Shown here one piece after another: positions 25,806-35,222 of a stretch of 36,714 bases of DNA (position 1 is the first letter of the stretch; every line of letters begins with the position of its first letter). The notes beneath the pieces are model-generated. The model saw nothing but the letters and a program-made list of their open reading frames with translations. It was not told the DNA's origin and did not search any database. The translations under genes and the position numbers were made by a program. The DNA is from Pseudomonadota bacterium (GTDB taxonomy: Bacteria; Pseudomonadota; Alphaproteobacteria; GCA-2731375), in contig JAQBYC010000040.1 in the NCBI GenBank assembly GCA_027623205.1, positions 1 to 36,714 on the forward strand, read 5' to 3'.

Positions 25806-27175
25806 TGCGCGCCCTGGCCCGTTTTTGGCCGGCCACAATGGCCGGCCGTTTTGCCCTAGTGCTCGTCGCCGGGCTGTCGTTGTTGTTGGTGACCGGCGCG
25901 GCCTTGCATCTGCATGAGGGCGGCGGCCGGACCCTTGGACTGTTTGCCCGAAACATCGCCGTACGGATCGCGGCCATGGCGGATCTAATGGATGCAACGG
26001 CGGCCATGGATCGAGGCCGGGTTCTGGCCGCCCTTGGCGGCCCGATGATGCGCGTATCCTTGAGTCCGGTGGGGCCTGATTTGGCGGAAGGCGGCTGGCG
26101 GCGGCCGGAAGAGTTGCCGAAGCCTATTCAACCTCATTTCGATATCCTGCAGGGGCGGCCGGTATTTGTGCGCCTGCTCCGCCCTTGGCAGGGCGGCGGC
26201 GATGGCGCGCACACCAGGGCGCACCGTATGGCCATTGCCGTTGGGCTGCTGGACGGACACTGGCTTCAGGTTCGTTTGCATGGCGGGCGGCCGCCCTGGC
26301 GCTGGGGCCCCGGCCCCCTGAGCTGGTTGCTGCTGGCTATCGCTCTGGTATTGTGCGCAGCCGTCTGGGCGGCACACCGCATGACCAGGCCCTTGCGCCG
26401 CTTCGCCCAGGCCGCCGACCGCTTCGGGGTGGATGTTCGCGCGCCGCCCATGCCGGAACATGGCTCCCGCGAGTTGCGCCGGGCCGCAAGAGCGTTTAAC
26501 CAAATGCAGGAGCGCCTGCGCCGCTTCGTCGACGACCGCACGATGATGTTGGCCGCCATCTCCCATGACCTGCGCACGGCTCTCACCCGCCTGCGCCTGC
26601 GAGCGGAGTTTATCGAAGAGAAAGAGCAACAAGACAAGGCCATCGCCGACATCGATGAAATGCAGGCGATGTTGGACGAGACCCTGTCCTTTGCCCGCGA
26701 CGATGTCCGGGAAGAGGCGCACATCGAGACCGACCTGGCGGCCCTTATGCAAAGCCTGTGCCATACCCTGGTCGATACCGGTCATGCGATGCATTTTAAT
26801 GGACCCGCACAACTGTTTCTGCAGGGCCGCCCCATAGCCTTGCGCCGGGCCTTTGGCAGTCTGTTGGACAACGCCTTGCGTTATGGCGATCAGGCGGAGG
26901 TCTCTCTCTCGGAACGCAATGGCGAAGCCGTTGTGGAGATCCTCGACCATGGCCCCGGCATTGCGGCCGAGATGCGGGAAAAGGTTTTTGCACCGTTTTT
27001 TCGCCTGGAAGGCTCCCGCAGCCGGGAAACGGGAGGCACCGGCTTGGGTCTGGCCAGCGCCCGCGCCGTGTTTCACCGTCACGGCGGCCATATTAGCCTG
27101 CACGACGGCAAGGATACCTCTATGGGCGGATTACTGGTCCGCGTCAATCTTCCGATCCATGGGTCTAAAACCTAG
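25805..27175 (+). CDS. Sensor histidine kinase (EnvZ/CpxA-like)
   Basis: Inner-membrane sensor kinase partner of the preceding regulator; 456 aa from ATG 25805 (TGATG overlap; a GTG lies one codon upstream). Layout: TM1 about 13-35, a periplasmic sensor of about 135 residues, TM2 about 171-191, HAMP 192-244, and the phosphoacceptor His254 in ISHDLRTALTR, where the usual Pro of the H-box is Ala. The HATPase domain has the N-box DNALRYGD, G1 DHGPGIA and G2 GTGLGLAS. The C-terminal TAG stop coincides with the CTAG that opens the structured repeat, so the end of the protein may have been set by that repeat. Confidence 0.92.
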   Translation: MRALARFWPATMAGRFALVLVAGLSLLLVTGAALHLHEGGGRTLGLFARNIAVRIAAMADLMDATAAMDRGRVLAALGGPMMRVSLSPVGPDLAEGGWRRPEELPKPIQPHFDILQGRPVFVRLLRPWQGGGDGAHTRAHRMAIAVGLLDGHWLQVRLHGGRPPWRWGPGPLSWLLLAIALVLCAAVWAAHRMTRPLRRFAQAADRFGVDVRAPPMPEHGSRELRRAARAFNQMQERLRRFVDDRTMMLAAISHDLRTALTRLRLRAEFIEEKEQQDKAIADIDEMQAMLDETLSFARDDVREEAHIETDLAALMQSLCHTLVDTGHAMHFNGPAQLFLQGRPIALRRAFGSLLDNALRYGDQAEVSLSERNGEAVVEILDHGPGIAAEMREKVFAPFFRLEGSRSRETGGTGLGLASARAVFHRHGGHISLHDGKDTSMGGLLVRVNLPIHGSKT

Positions 27176-27277
27176 AGCATGTTTCCTTAGAACATGCGCG
27201 GACTCTTTAAGATGAGAGCAATTGAACCAATTGCTTAAGTCGCGAAAGCGACACCGATTATTCAAAAAATGCTCTAG
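27172..27277 (+). repeat. Structured palindromic repeat, copy A
   Basis: A 106-bp unit with terminal inverted repeats CTAGAGCAT (27172-27180) and ATGCTCTAG (27269-27277). Inside are three potential hairpins: GCATGTT/AACATGC with loop TCCTTAG, GCAATT/AATTGC with loop GAACC, and GTCGC/GCGAC closed by GAAA. A second copy lies at 31116-31219 in the same orientation. The unit supplies the stop codon of the histidine kinase and was the target of the IS701-type insertion at its right end. Confidence 0.7.
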
Positions 27278-28830
27278 CACTACTGCGTCATAAACGTTTC
27301 CTTGGTTGTTTTGTTGCATCGATGATTTGCGCGCAGCAGGGACATCTCGGAAGGTTTTGCGCCAGCGCCAAGGCGATCCGTCGTCTGAGTGTCGCAATGG
27401 AGTACCAGACATGCCTCTCGGTTCGGATCGGGGCTGCCGCGAGGTCTGTGACCGGCGGGAAGCTCAGGCGCCTTGACCAGCCCGGCGGTTGCGGGGGCTG
27501 AGGGGGGAAGTGCCGCCTTCTCGGCGACCAGGAAGCCGTAAGCGGCGATACACAAGGCGGCGTGATGGTGGAAGCCGGGCCAGCCGCGTCCCTCGTAGTG
27601 GCCGAGCCCCAGTTCCCCCTTGAGTTCCTGATAGTCGCGCTCGATCAGCCAGCGCAGCTTGGCGAGATAGACCAGGCGCTTGATCGCGGTATCGGCGGGG
27701 AGATTGGAGACCCAGTATCTGGTCGGTTCGTCTTCGCCTTCGGGCCACTCGATGAGCAGCCAGTGTGCCGGGCGCGGCGGATCGCGCCGTCGTTCGGCCG
27801 GGGCCGGGTTCACCCTGAGGGCGGCAAAGCGCGAACTCAGGGGCGCGGCGCTGCCTTGGCGCCAATGCAGCTGCCGCCAGGCGGCGGCGGGGAGCCCCTT
27901 GGCAAGGGTCGAAACCTGCCGCGGCAGGGCTTCCCCGCGGCCTGGCTCAGAAGCCTTTTTGGGCCGGCCAGGGCCTCTTTTGCGCTCCCCTTCGGGCGCC
28001 TGCCCCTCGGGCCAGACCGTCGTCTTGCCCAGGATACCGACAATATAGTCCAGGCCCAGCGCGGCCAGACCGTCGCGAAAGGGACCCGAATGACCATAGC
28101 CGGCATCCGCCAACACAACACCCGGCGCGAGCCCCTCCGCCCGCGCCGCCGTGATCTGTTGCAACGCGATCTCGGGTTTGGTTTGAAACGCCACCGTGGC
28201 CGGAACCTTGGCCCGCGCCCGGCGCGCCGCATCCGCCGCCGCATCCCCGCACCAGGACCGCGGCAAATACAGCCGCCAGGCCACTGGCAGGCTCACCTGT
28301 GATGTCGCGACGGAAAGCGACACCGCCACTTGGCAGTTCTCCTGCTTGCCGCGCTGACCACAATACTGGTGGCCGACGCCGACCGAGTGACGGCCTTTCT
28401 TCGGAAAGCCCGTATCATCCACGATCCAGGCCTCGACCGCCCGCTTCTCCGTCATCACAGGCAAAACCCAACGCCGCACCGATCGCAGCAAGGCCGCCGC
28501 ATCCCAAGGAGCCTGCCCGACAAAATGCAAGAGAGATTGATGTTCCGCCGACGTCCGCTCCGGACACAGCCGCGCCGCCATCGGTTCCACCGACTTGCGG
28601 GCCCCAGGTAAAAGCAGACCCGTGCAATAAGAGCGAAACGGCGCCACCCGATCTGCGTGGCCAAGACAATCCGAAAGAGCCTCGACATAAGCTGAAAAAC
28701 GCGCTTCAATACCAAAACCGTGCCATTCGAGATCCATCGCCAACCCCTCCATCCAGCGTGAATCGCTAAAAATAGCACAATATCTAGTAAAATATCTCCA
28801 ATAATTGCCGGATTTTGTGACTCAGTAGTA
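27278..28830 (-). mobile_element. IS701-family insertion sequence
   Basis: 1553-bp insertion sequence flanked by CTAG on both sides (27274-27277 and 28831-28834), consistent with the 4-bp target duplication I recall for this family. The ends share the imperfect inverted repeat CACTACTGCGTCATAAA (left) versus TACTACTGAGTCACAAA (right, reverse strand). One transposase gene occupies almost the whole element and is frameshifted near its 3' end. Removing the IS and one CTAG restores AATGCTCTAGAGCATT, a perfect palindrome at the edge of the structured repeat. Confidence 0.85.
27280..28737 (-). pseudogene. IS701-family transposase, frameshifted near the C-terminus
   Basis: DDE transposase of the IS701 family. 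Start ATG 28737 follows GGAGGGG. Candidate catalytic residues are visible: Asp107/108 in WIVDDTGFPKKG, Asp211 in VVLADAGYG, and Glu366 or Glu371 in LIERDYQELKGELGLGHYEGRGW. As read, the frame runs 485 aa to a TAG inside the left terminal repeat. Its last ~50 residues look unlike the family. Shifting frame at a four-G run (27430-27433, CCCC on the coding strand) instead gives TERHV, SIATLRRR and LPRCPCC, ending at a TGA at 27288-27290, which is the ending I recall for the family. One extra base in the C run thus explains the break. The copy is probably inactive unless the shift is programmed or a sequencing error. Confidence 0.8.
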
Positions 28831-28902
28831 CTAGAGCATTGTTCGCAAGCCCGTCGCGCGCTATGCATGTGCAAAATGCCACGAATAAACAGGAATAGTA
28901 CG

Positions 28903-30087
28903 ATGACTGACCGCAAACCGCTTGCCGGCATCAAGGTATTCGATGCCACCCAGGGGGTCGCCGGGCCCCACGCCACCATGCTTTTGGCGCAGCACGGCGC
29001 CAACGTTATCAAGGTGGAACCCCTGGATGGCGATTGGGGCCGCGGCCTGGGTAAGGTCTATGGCGATTTGTGCGCCCATGCGGTGACCTTCAACCGGGGC
29101 AAACGCTCCATCGCCCTTGATCTGAAAACCGAGGCGGGCCGCAAGGTGGCGCAGAAACTGGCGAGCGACGCCGATATCGTGGTCGAAAGCTTTCGCCCTG
29201 GCGTGATGGCGCGCTTTGGCCTGGGCTACGAGCAAATCAAGGCAATGCGCGAAGACGTGATCTATCTGTCCGTCACCGGCTTTGGCCAGCATGGCCCCAA
29301 CCGCGACCTGCCCGTCACGGATTCGGTGATCCAGGCTTTTTCCGGCCTGATGTCCATCAACCGGGATGGCGAGGGCAACCCGCAACGGATCGGCATGATT
29401 GCCATCGACGTAATGACCGGCCTGTATGCCTATCAGGCCATCTCGTCCGCGCTGATCGCGCGCATGCGTTATGGTGAAGGCGCATATATCGATTGCTCGC
29501 TGATGCAATCAGCGGCCGCCTTCCAAAGCGCCAAGGTGATGGAATATTTCATGGAGGACGGCGCGCCCCAAGTGCTTTATGTCCCCGTGGGCACCATGAA
29601 GACGGCCGACAGCTACATCAACATCACCGCCATGCGCGACCGCCATTATGTCTCGCTGTGCCAGGCATTGGAGCGTGAGGATCTGATCGACGATCCGCGC
29701 TTCGACACGCGGGACAAGCGGGTCGCCCGCGAGGCGGAATTGATGCCCATGATCCGGGTCGAATTCCTGAAGCGGACGACGGCGGAATGGTGTGAATTGC
29801 TGACCGCGGCGGAGGTGATGAATGCCGCCATCTCCACCTATGATGACTACCTCAAGGATGAACACGTGAATGCGGTCGGAGGGGTCGCCTGGGTTGAACA
29901 TCAGCAGGTCGGCCGCGTGCCCATGGTGAACATTCCCGGCCTGCCCGCCATAGACGGTGCGAGCGAATTGACCGAATGCGCCCATATTGGCCAGCACACC
30001 CGTGCAATTTTGGCCGAAGCCGGCTACGGCGCGGACGAAATTGCCGCGCTTTTGGCCGGCAATGCCATCGGTGAAAGCGCCGGTTGA
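28903..30087 (+). CDS. CoA transferase, family III (CaiB/BaiF)
   Basis: Transfers CoA between carboxylic acids through an aspartyl-CoA anhydride. The start at 28903 (MTDRKPLAG) has an AGGA site and gives 394 aa, the usual family length; the frame extends upstream to 28867 without support. Seen: GIKVFDATQGVAGPHATMLLA near the N-terminus, VIKVEPLDGD, the nucleotide-proximal FNRGKRSIALDL, VVESFRPGVMARFGLGYE, and IAIDVMTGLYA, whose Asp is residue 169, the number of the catalytic Asp in formyl-CoA transferase. Then YIDCSLMQSA follows. Substrate is unknown. It is eight bases ahead of a membrane hydroxylase gene, suggesting joint lipid or fatty-acid metabolism. Confidence 0.92.
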   Translation: MTDRKPLAGIKVFDATQGVAGPHATMLLAQHGANVIKVEPLDGDWGRGLGKVYGDLCAHAVTFNRGKRSIALDLKTEAGRKVAQKLASDADIVVESFRPGVMARFGLGYEQIKAMREDVIYLSVTGFGQHGPNRDLPVTDSVIQAFSGLMSINRDGEGNPQRIGMIAIDVMTGLYAYQAISSALIARMRYGEGAYIDCSLMQSAAAFQSAKVMEYFMEDGAPQVLYVPVGTMKTADSYINITAMRDRHYVSLCQALEREDLIDDPRFDTRDKRVAREAELMPMIRVEFLKRTTAEWCELLTAAEVMNAAISTYDDYLKDEHVNAVGGVAWVEHQQVGRVPMVNIPGLPAIDGASELTECAHIGQHTRAILAEAGYGADEIAALLAGNAIGESAG

Positions 30088-30094
30088 GCTGACC

Positions 30095-31090
30095 ATGGAC
30101 CCAGCCCAGCTAGACGGTCTGCCGCGCCTTGTTTTTGACGTGGTCCTGGCTCTGTTCAAGCCGCTGTTCGCGTTTAATCAGTACGATTCCTTTCTCTACT
30201 GGCCTTTTTTGACGGTCGCCCTGATCATTGCCGTGCTGGTCTTTCTGCGGCACCGGCGGGATGGCGATGGGAATTTTTTCCGCCGCTATTTCAGCCGCCG
30301 GGTTTGGGGGCATGTATCGGCCAGGGCGGACTATAAATTTTATTACATCAACGGCGTACTGTTTCCGGCAATCTTCGCGCCGCTGATCGTTTCGGGCGCC
30401 TGGGTGGGGGGAATGATCCAAACCGGCTTGACCAGCCTTTGGGGTGAAGGCATGGCCCAGGGCGGCGGCATGTGGACCAGCATTGTCTATACCCTGGTGT
30501 TTTTTCTGGCCTATGACTTCGGGCGCTACCTGGCGCATTTCGTCCAGCACCGCTTTGATATTCTATGGCATTTCCACAAGGTGCATCATTCGGCGGAGGT
30601 TCTGACGCCCTTCACGGCCTTTCGGGCCCATCCCGTGGACTTGATCTTGATGGCCACGTTCCCCAGCCTGGCGACCGGTCTGGTCAATGGCGTCTTCAAC
30701 TATTGGTCCGGCGGCGCGGCTGGCTTTTACCTGTTCTTCGGCCTGCATGCCTTTATCTTCATCTACAATCTGGCCGGCAACCTGCGCCACAGCCATGTCT
30801 GGTTAAGCTATGGTCCGGTGCTAAGCCAAATCTTCGTCTCGCCGGCCCAACATCAGATCCATCACAGCGTCGAGGAACGCCACTGGGGTCGCAACATCGG
30901 CTTTGCCTTGGCCCTTTGGGACCGCCTGTTCGGCACCCTGTATGTGCCAAAAGAACACGAACACTTCGTCATGGGGCTGGGTGATGGCACCGAGGCGCGT
31001 TATCACAGCCTGACCGGTATGTACTGGCAACCGATCCGCGATCTATTCCAAATAGACGCCGATCGCAACACCCCGGCAGGGGACAGTTGA
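30095..31090 (+). CDS. Fatty acid hydroxylase / sterol desaturase family membrane protein
   Basis: Integral membrane di-iron oxygenase of the fatty acid hydroxylase superfamily (sterol desaturase, alkylglycerol monooxygenase, carotenoid hydroxylase relatives). From ATG 30095 it has 331 aa; an upstream in-frame ATG at 30062 would overlap the CoA-transferase. TM segments are predicted near 31-51, 84-106, 128-145 and 183-228. The His clusters that hold the iron are HFVQH (148-152), HFHKVHH (159-165), RHSH (232-235) and HQIHH (253-257). The substrate (fatty acyl chain, sterol or ether lipid) cannot be deduced. Directly downstream of the CoA-transferase and just upstream of repeat copy B. Confidence 0.88.
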   Translation: MDPAQLDGLPRLVFDVVLALFKPLFAFNQYDSFLYWPFLTVALIIAVLVFLRHRRDGDGNFFRRYFSRRVWGHVSARADYKFYYINGVLFPAIFAPLIVSGAWVGGMIQTGLTSLWGEGMAQGGGMWTSIVYTLVFFLAYDFGRYLAHFVQHRFDILWHFHKVHHSAEVLTPFTAFRAHPVDLILMATFPSLATGLVNGVFNYWSGGAAGFYLFFGLHAFIFIYNLAGNLRHSHVWLSYGPVLSQIFVSPAQHQIHHSVEERHWGRNIGFALALWDRLFGTLYVPKEHEHFVMGLGDGTEARYHSLTGMYWQPIRDLFQIDADRNTPAGDS

Positions 31091-31115
31091 CCAAAGCCGT
31101 TGCCTGAGCAATAAC

Positions 31116-31219
31116 CTAGAGCATGTTTCCTTAAAACATGCTCGAACTTTTTGAGATTAGAGCAATTGAACCAATTACTTAAGTCGCGGGAGCGACCCCG
31201 ATTAATTGAAAATTGCTCT
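31116..31219 (+). repeat. Structured palindromic repeat, copy B
   Basis: Near gap-free match to the unit at 27172-27277, starting CTAGAGCATG and ending ATTGCTCT. The GCATGTT/AACATGC hairpin is kept. In the GTCGC/GCGAC hairpin the loop is GGGA instead of GAAA, still of GNRA type. In the middle hairpin one pair is broken (AATTAC). It ends 40 bases before the trpS start, so it lies in the probable trpS leader or promoter region. Confidence 0.7.
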
Positions 31220-31259
31220 CACTGCCATTCACACCAGAGATTTACGGGGCCAGAGATCC

Positions 31260-32261
31260 ATGAAGCGAATATTTTCCGGGGTCCAGCCCACGGGCAACCT
31301 GCACCTTGGCAACTACCTGGGCGCCATCCGCAATTTCGCGCGCCTGCAGGATGACTATGAATGCATCTATTGTGTGGTCGACATGCACGCCATCACGGTG
31401 TGGCAGGACCCGGCCGCATTGAAGGCCAATACCCGTGAAGTAACAGCAACCTTCCTGGCCGCCGGCATTGACCCCACCAAGCATATCATCTTCAATCAAA
31501 GCCAGGTTCCGGCCCATGCGGAACTGGCCTGGATTTTCAACTGCGTGGCGCGCCTTGGCTGGCTGAACCGGATGACCCAGTTCAAGGAGAAGGCTGGCAA
31601 GCATCGTGAAAACGCCTCCGCCGGGCTGTATGTCTATCCCGTGCTGATGGCCGCCGATATCCTGTTATACAAGGCCACCCATGTGCCCGTGGGCGAGGAT
31701 CAGAAACAGCACCTGGAATTGACCCGCGACGTGGCGCAAAAATTCAACAACGATTTCGGGCGGGACGTCTTCCCCATTGTGGAACCATTGATCTTCGGCG
31801 AGGCGACACGCGTAATGAGCCTGCGCGACGGCAGCAAAAAAATGTCGAAGTCCGACCCCTCGGACTACTCCCGCATCACCATGACCGATGGACCGGATGA
31901 AATCGCGCAAAAGATCCGCAAGGCCAAGACCGACCCGCAGCCCCTGCCCGAGACCGTCGATGGCTTCGAGGGGCGGCCCGAAGCCGCCAACCTGATCACC
32001 ATCTATGCCGCTCTGGCCGATATCAACGCGGACGCCGTATTGCGTCAGTATGGCGGGCAGCAGTTTTCCGACTTCAAAAAGGCCCTGACCGATCTGGCGG
32101 TGGAAAAACTGGGTCCCGTGGGTCAGGAGATGCAGCGCCTGATGGCCGACCCCGCCCACGTGGACGGCATCCTGAAAGACGGCGCCGAACGGGCCGACGC
32201 CCTGGCCCGCCCCATCCTTCGCGAAGTCAATGACGTGGTTGGTTTCCTGAACGTGCGCTGA
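31260..32261 (+). CDS. trpS: Tryptophan--tRNA ligase
   Basis: Class I aminoacyl-tRNA synthetase that charges tRNA-Trp; essential cytoplasmic enzyme. ATG 31260 ([12 protein letters not shown]) is the conserved start; 333 aa is normal. The HIGH-type motif is NLHLGNY (13-19) and KMSKS is at 194-198. Other family features are [16 protein letters not shown] and [16 protein letters not shown], which line the tryptophan pocket. No clear AGGAGG precedes the start. The leader contains structured repeat copy B, so its expression could be affected by that element. Confidence 0.96.
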   Translation: MKRIFSGVQPTGNLHLGNYLGAIRNFARLQDDYECIYCVVDMHAITVWQDPAALKANTREVTATFLAAGIDPTKHIIFNQSQVPAHAELAWIFNCVARLGWLNRMTQFKEKAGKHRENASAGLYVYPVLMAADILLYKATHVPVGEDQKQHLELTRDVAQKFNNDFGRDVFPIVEPLIFGEATRVMSLRDGSKKMSKSDPSDYSRITMTDGPDEIAQKIRKAKTDPQPLPETVDGFEGRPEAANLITIYAALADINADAVLRQYGGQQFSDFKKALTDLAVEKLGPVGQEMQRLMADPAHVDGILKDGAERADALARPILREVNDVVGFLNVR

Positions 32262-32321
32262 AGCAGGCGCCCTGGACGGTCTCGGAGGTCAAATAACTCT
32301 TTATACCAATGGTCCTTGAAT

Positions 32322-33401
32322 TTAGTCCAAGCGCTTGCCGGTCTCGGGATCAAACAGGTGCAAATGTTTCGCGGCAACCCGCAGCGGCAGGACGTCACCC
32401 ATCCTGGCCGTCACCACACCCTGCAGCCGCACGGTCAGAGCGTTCCGGTCATCGCCAATGTGACCATGGATCAGGGTATCCGCGCCCAAGTGTTCAACCA
32501 GGGCAACATGCAGATGCGCTTCGCCGTCGTCCCCGCCCGTAATGTCGAAATGTTCCGGCCGCACGCCCAGTGTCACCGTCCGCCCGGCATGCCGGCCGCC
32601 GCCATCGGCGCGGGTCCAGCTTTCACCGTCCGGGAGCTTTACCACGGCGCCGTCGTCGCTGACCCGGGCGTCGAGAAGATTCATCGAAGGCGAACCGATG
32701 AACTCGGCGACGAAGGTCGTGGCCGGCCGCTCGTATAGTTCTATCGGCGTACCGAGTTGTTCCATATTGCCACCGTTCAGCACCATCAGACGATGGCCCA
32801 GGGTCATTGCCTCGACCTGATCGTGAGTGACGTAGATCGAGGTAGTATTCAAATCCGCTTGCAGCCGCTTGATCTCTATACGCATCTGCACGCGCAGTTT
32901 GGCGTCCAAGTTGGACAGCGGTTCGTCGAACAGAAAGACCGCCGGCTTGCGGACGATGGCGCGGCCCATCGCCACCCGTTGCCGCTGGCCACCGGAAAGC
33001 AGATTGGGCCGCCGGTCGAGCAGGCCTTCCAGTTCGAGAATGCGGGCGGTCTCGGCCACCCTGGCAGCGATCTCCGCTTTTGGCACGCCGCGATTGCGCA
33101 GGCCATAGGCCATATTGTCGTAGCAGCTCATATGCGGATACAACGCGTAGTTCTGGAACACCATGGCAATGTTCCGCTCCATCGGCTCCAGATCGTTGAC
33201 AACGCGGTCGCCAATACGGATTTCGCCGCCGGAAACGGTTTCTAGTCCGGCGACCATGCGCAGCAAGGTTGATTTGCCGCAGCCCGACGGCCCCACCAGC
33301 ACGAGAAATTCGCCGTCAATGACTTTCACGTCGATGCCGTGAATAGCCTTGAAGCCGTTTGGGTAGACTTTCTCGACGTCTTTCAACTGAACTCCGGCCA
33401 T
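32322..33401 (-). CDS. ugpC: sn-glycerol-3-phosphate-type ABC transporter ATP-binding protein
   Basis: ATPase of a carbohydrate uptake (CUT1) importer. In the 359-aa product: Walker [10 protein letters not shown] from residue 37, Q-loop [10 protein letters not shown], signature [14 protein letters not shown], Walker [16 protein letters not shown], switch VTHDQ, and a C-terminal TOBE/OB domain with GVRPEHFDI. The UgpC/MalK subfamily is evident; the ugpB-like receptor in the same operon supports UgpC. It is last in the operon, 16 bases after the permease gene, and convergent with trpS. Confidence 0.92.
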   Translation of the reverse strand: MAGVQLKDVEKVYPNGFKAIHGIDVKVIDGEFLVLVGPSGCGKSTLLRMVAGLETVSGGEIRIGDRVVNDLEPMERNIAMVFQNYALYPHMSCYDNMAYGLRNRGVPKAEIAARVAETARILELEGLLDRRPNLLSGGQRQRVAMGRAIVRKPAVFLFDEPLSNLDAKLRVQMRIEIKRLQADLNTTSIYVTHDQVEAMTLGHRLMVLNGGNMEQLGTPIELYERPATTFVAEFIGSPSMNLLDARVSDDGAVVKLPDGESWTRADGGGRHAGRTVTLGVRPEHFDITGGDDGEAHLHVALVEHLGADTLIHGHIGDDRNALTVRLQGVVTARMGDVLPLRVAAKHLHLFDPETGKRLD

Positions 33402-33417
33402 GAGGCTCTCCCGCGGG

Positions 33418-34266
33418 TTACTTTTCAGTCTCGATCAGACCCTTGACGAACAGCCGCTGCATCGTCACCACGACGATCACCGGCGGCAGCATCGCCAGGA
33501 TCGTGGTCGCCATGACTAAATGCCAGACCGGCAAGGATTCCGAGACATTGACCATGCGTTGGATACCCATGACCACCGTGTAGAAACTCTCTTCCGTGGT
33601 GATCAACAGCGGCCAGAGATACTGATTCCAGCCATAGATGAACAGGATCACGAACAGCGCGGCGATATTGGTGCGCGACAACGGCATCAGAATGTCGATG
33701 AAGAATTTCAGCGGCCCGGCGCCATCGATGCGCGCTGCTTCGGCCAACTCTTCCGGCACCGTCAGGAAAAACTGCCGGAACAAAAATGTCGCCGTAGCCG
33801 AGGCAATCAACGGGATCGACAGACCGGCATAGCTGTTCAACATGCCCAGATCGGCCACCACCTTGAAGGTCGGCAGGATGCGCACCTCAACCGGCAGCAT
33901 CAGGGTCATGAAGATGATCCAGAAACAGGTCATCCGAAAGGGGAACCGGAAATAGACGATGGCATAGGCGGCGATAAGCGAGATCGCGATCTTGCCGATG
34001 GTGATCGACAGCGCCATGATCAGGCTGTTGATCATCATCACGCCGACCGGCACGCCGCCCGCGTCCGCAATGCCAGCGGTCAACACCAGCGCATAGTTCT
34101 CGAACAACCTGTCGCCCGGCCACATCGGAATTGGCTGCGTCAACAGGGCCTCGATCGGGTGAGTCGAGGCCACAAAGGTGATCCACACGGGCAGCATCAC
34201 GATGCCGATGCAGATAATAATGATCAGGTGCGAAATAACATTCAAATAGGGCCGGTTCTCCACCAT
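33418..34266 (-). CDS. ugpE: sn-glycerol-3-phosphate-type ABC transporter permease (UgpE/MalG type)
   Basis: Inner-membrane permease, 282 aa from ATG 34266 (MVENRPYL), which overlaps the upstream permease stop (TGATG); the frame continues upstream only as a shadow of that gene. TM helices are seen near 13-33, 83-110, 118-140, 152-170 and 250-270. The EAA loop is [17 protein letters not shown]. The YLWPLLIT segment and the C-terminal [12 protein letters not shown]-like end are typical of MalG/UgpE. Confidence 0.92.
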   Translation of the reverse strand: MVENRPYLNVISHLIIIICIGIVMLPVWITFVASTHPIEALLTQPIPMWPGDRLFENYALVLTAGIADAGGVPVGVMMINSLIMALSITIGKIAISLIAAYAIVYFRFPFRMTCFWIIFMTLMLPVEVRILPTFKVVADLGMLNSYAGLSIPLIASATATFLFRQFFLTVPEELAEAARIDGAGPLKFFIDILMPLSRTNIAALFVILFIYGWNQYLWPLLITTEESFYTVVMGIQRMVNVSESLPVWHLVMATTILAMLPPVIVVVTMQRLFVKGLIETEK

Positions 34267-35147
34267 CAGTATTCGACCTTGCGTTCGATGTAACGGAACT
34301 GGAACACGGTCAACGCAATGACGATGGCCATCAGGACCACTGACTGGGCTGCCGAACCACCCAGATCCAGGCCGATGAAGCCGTCGTTGAATACCTTGTA
34401 GACCAGGATCGTGGTGGACTGTAACGGTCCGCCCTCGGTGGTCGCGTGGATGATGCCGAAGGTATTGAAAAAGGCGAAAACGCTGTTGACCACCAACAGG
34501 AAGAAGGTGGTCGGCGAAAGCAGCGGGAAGACGATGGTCCAAAAACGTTTGACGGGTGAGGCCCCGTCGATTGCCGCGGCTTCAATCAGCGAGCGGGGTA
34601 TCGATTGCAGCCCCGCCAGGAAGAACAGAAAGTTGTAACTGATCAGGTTCCACGAGGCGGCGATGATCACCAGGATCAAGGCATCGGTGCCGTTGAGATA
34701 GTGATTCCAGTCATAGCCCAAAAGATGCAGCACGTAGGCGTTGATGCCTACGGTCGGGTTGAACATAAAGAACCAAAGCACCCCGGCCACCGCCGGCGCC
34801 ACCGCGTAAGGCCAGATCAACAATGTCTTGTAGACCATGGCGCCATGGATCACCCGGTCGGCCATCACCGCCAGCAGCAGCGACAGGCTCATGGACAGCC
34901 CTGCCACGGAGACGCTGAAAATAATGGTGGTGCGGAACGAGGCCAGGTAATGCTCGTCGGCGAATAGGTCGATGAAATTGTCAAACCAGACGAATTCGCT
35001 GGCCAGACCGAAGGCGTCCTCGATCAACAAGGATTGATAGAGCGCCTGGCTGGCCGGCCAGACGAAAAAAATCAGCGTAATGAATAGCTGCGGGGCGAGC
35101 AAGGCATAGGGCAGCCAGCGATGACGAAAAACAACCCGCTTGTTCAT
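34266..35147 (-). CDS. ugpA: sn-glycerol-3-phosphate-type ABC transporter permease (UgpA/MalF type)
   Basis: First permease of the importer, 293 aa, six predicted TM helices (first near 14-35). The cytoplasmic EAA loop is [39 protein letters not shown] at the N-terminus matches UgpA-type proteins and is given here only in part by position 11-30. A 129-base gap with a strong hairpin separates it from the receptor gene, and its stop overlaps the ugpE start. Confidence 0.92.
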   Translation of the reverse strand: MNKRVVFRHRWLPYALLAPQLFITLIFFVWPASQALYQSLLIEDAFGLASEFVWFDNFIDLFADEHYLASFRTTIIFSVSVAGLSMSLSLLLAVMADRVIHGAMVYKTLLIWPYAVAPAVAGVLWFFMFNPTVGINAYVLHLLGYDWNHYLNGTDALILVIIAASWNLISYNFLFFLAGLQSIPRSLIEAAAIDGASPVKRFWTIVFPLLSPTTFFLLVVNSVFAFFNTFGIIHATTEGGPLQSTTILVYKVFNDGFIGLDLGGSAAQSVVLMAIVIALTVFQFRYIERKVEY

Positions 35148-35222
35148 GGTCTCGTCATAACTTAGTCACGTGTTAGCCACCGCGTCATCGCCACCTACCT
35201 TCGGGGGACTCCGGCCCAGTAC

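Noticed and set aside
25985-27103. Long open frame (372 codons) on the minus strand opposite the histidine kinase
   Set aside because: It mirrors high-GC codon structure of the kinase, whose motifs are unmistakable; no recognisable domain in the opposite frame.
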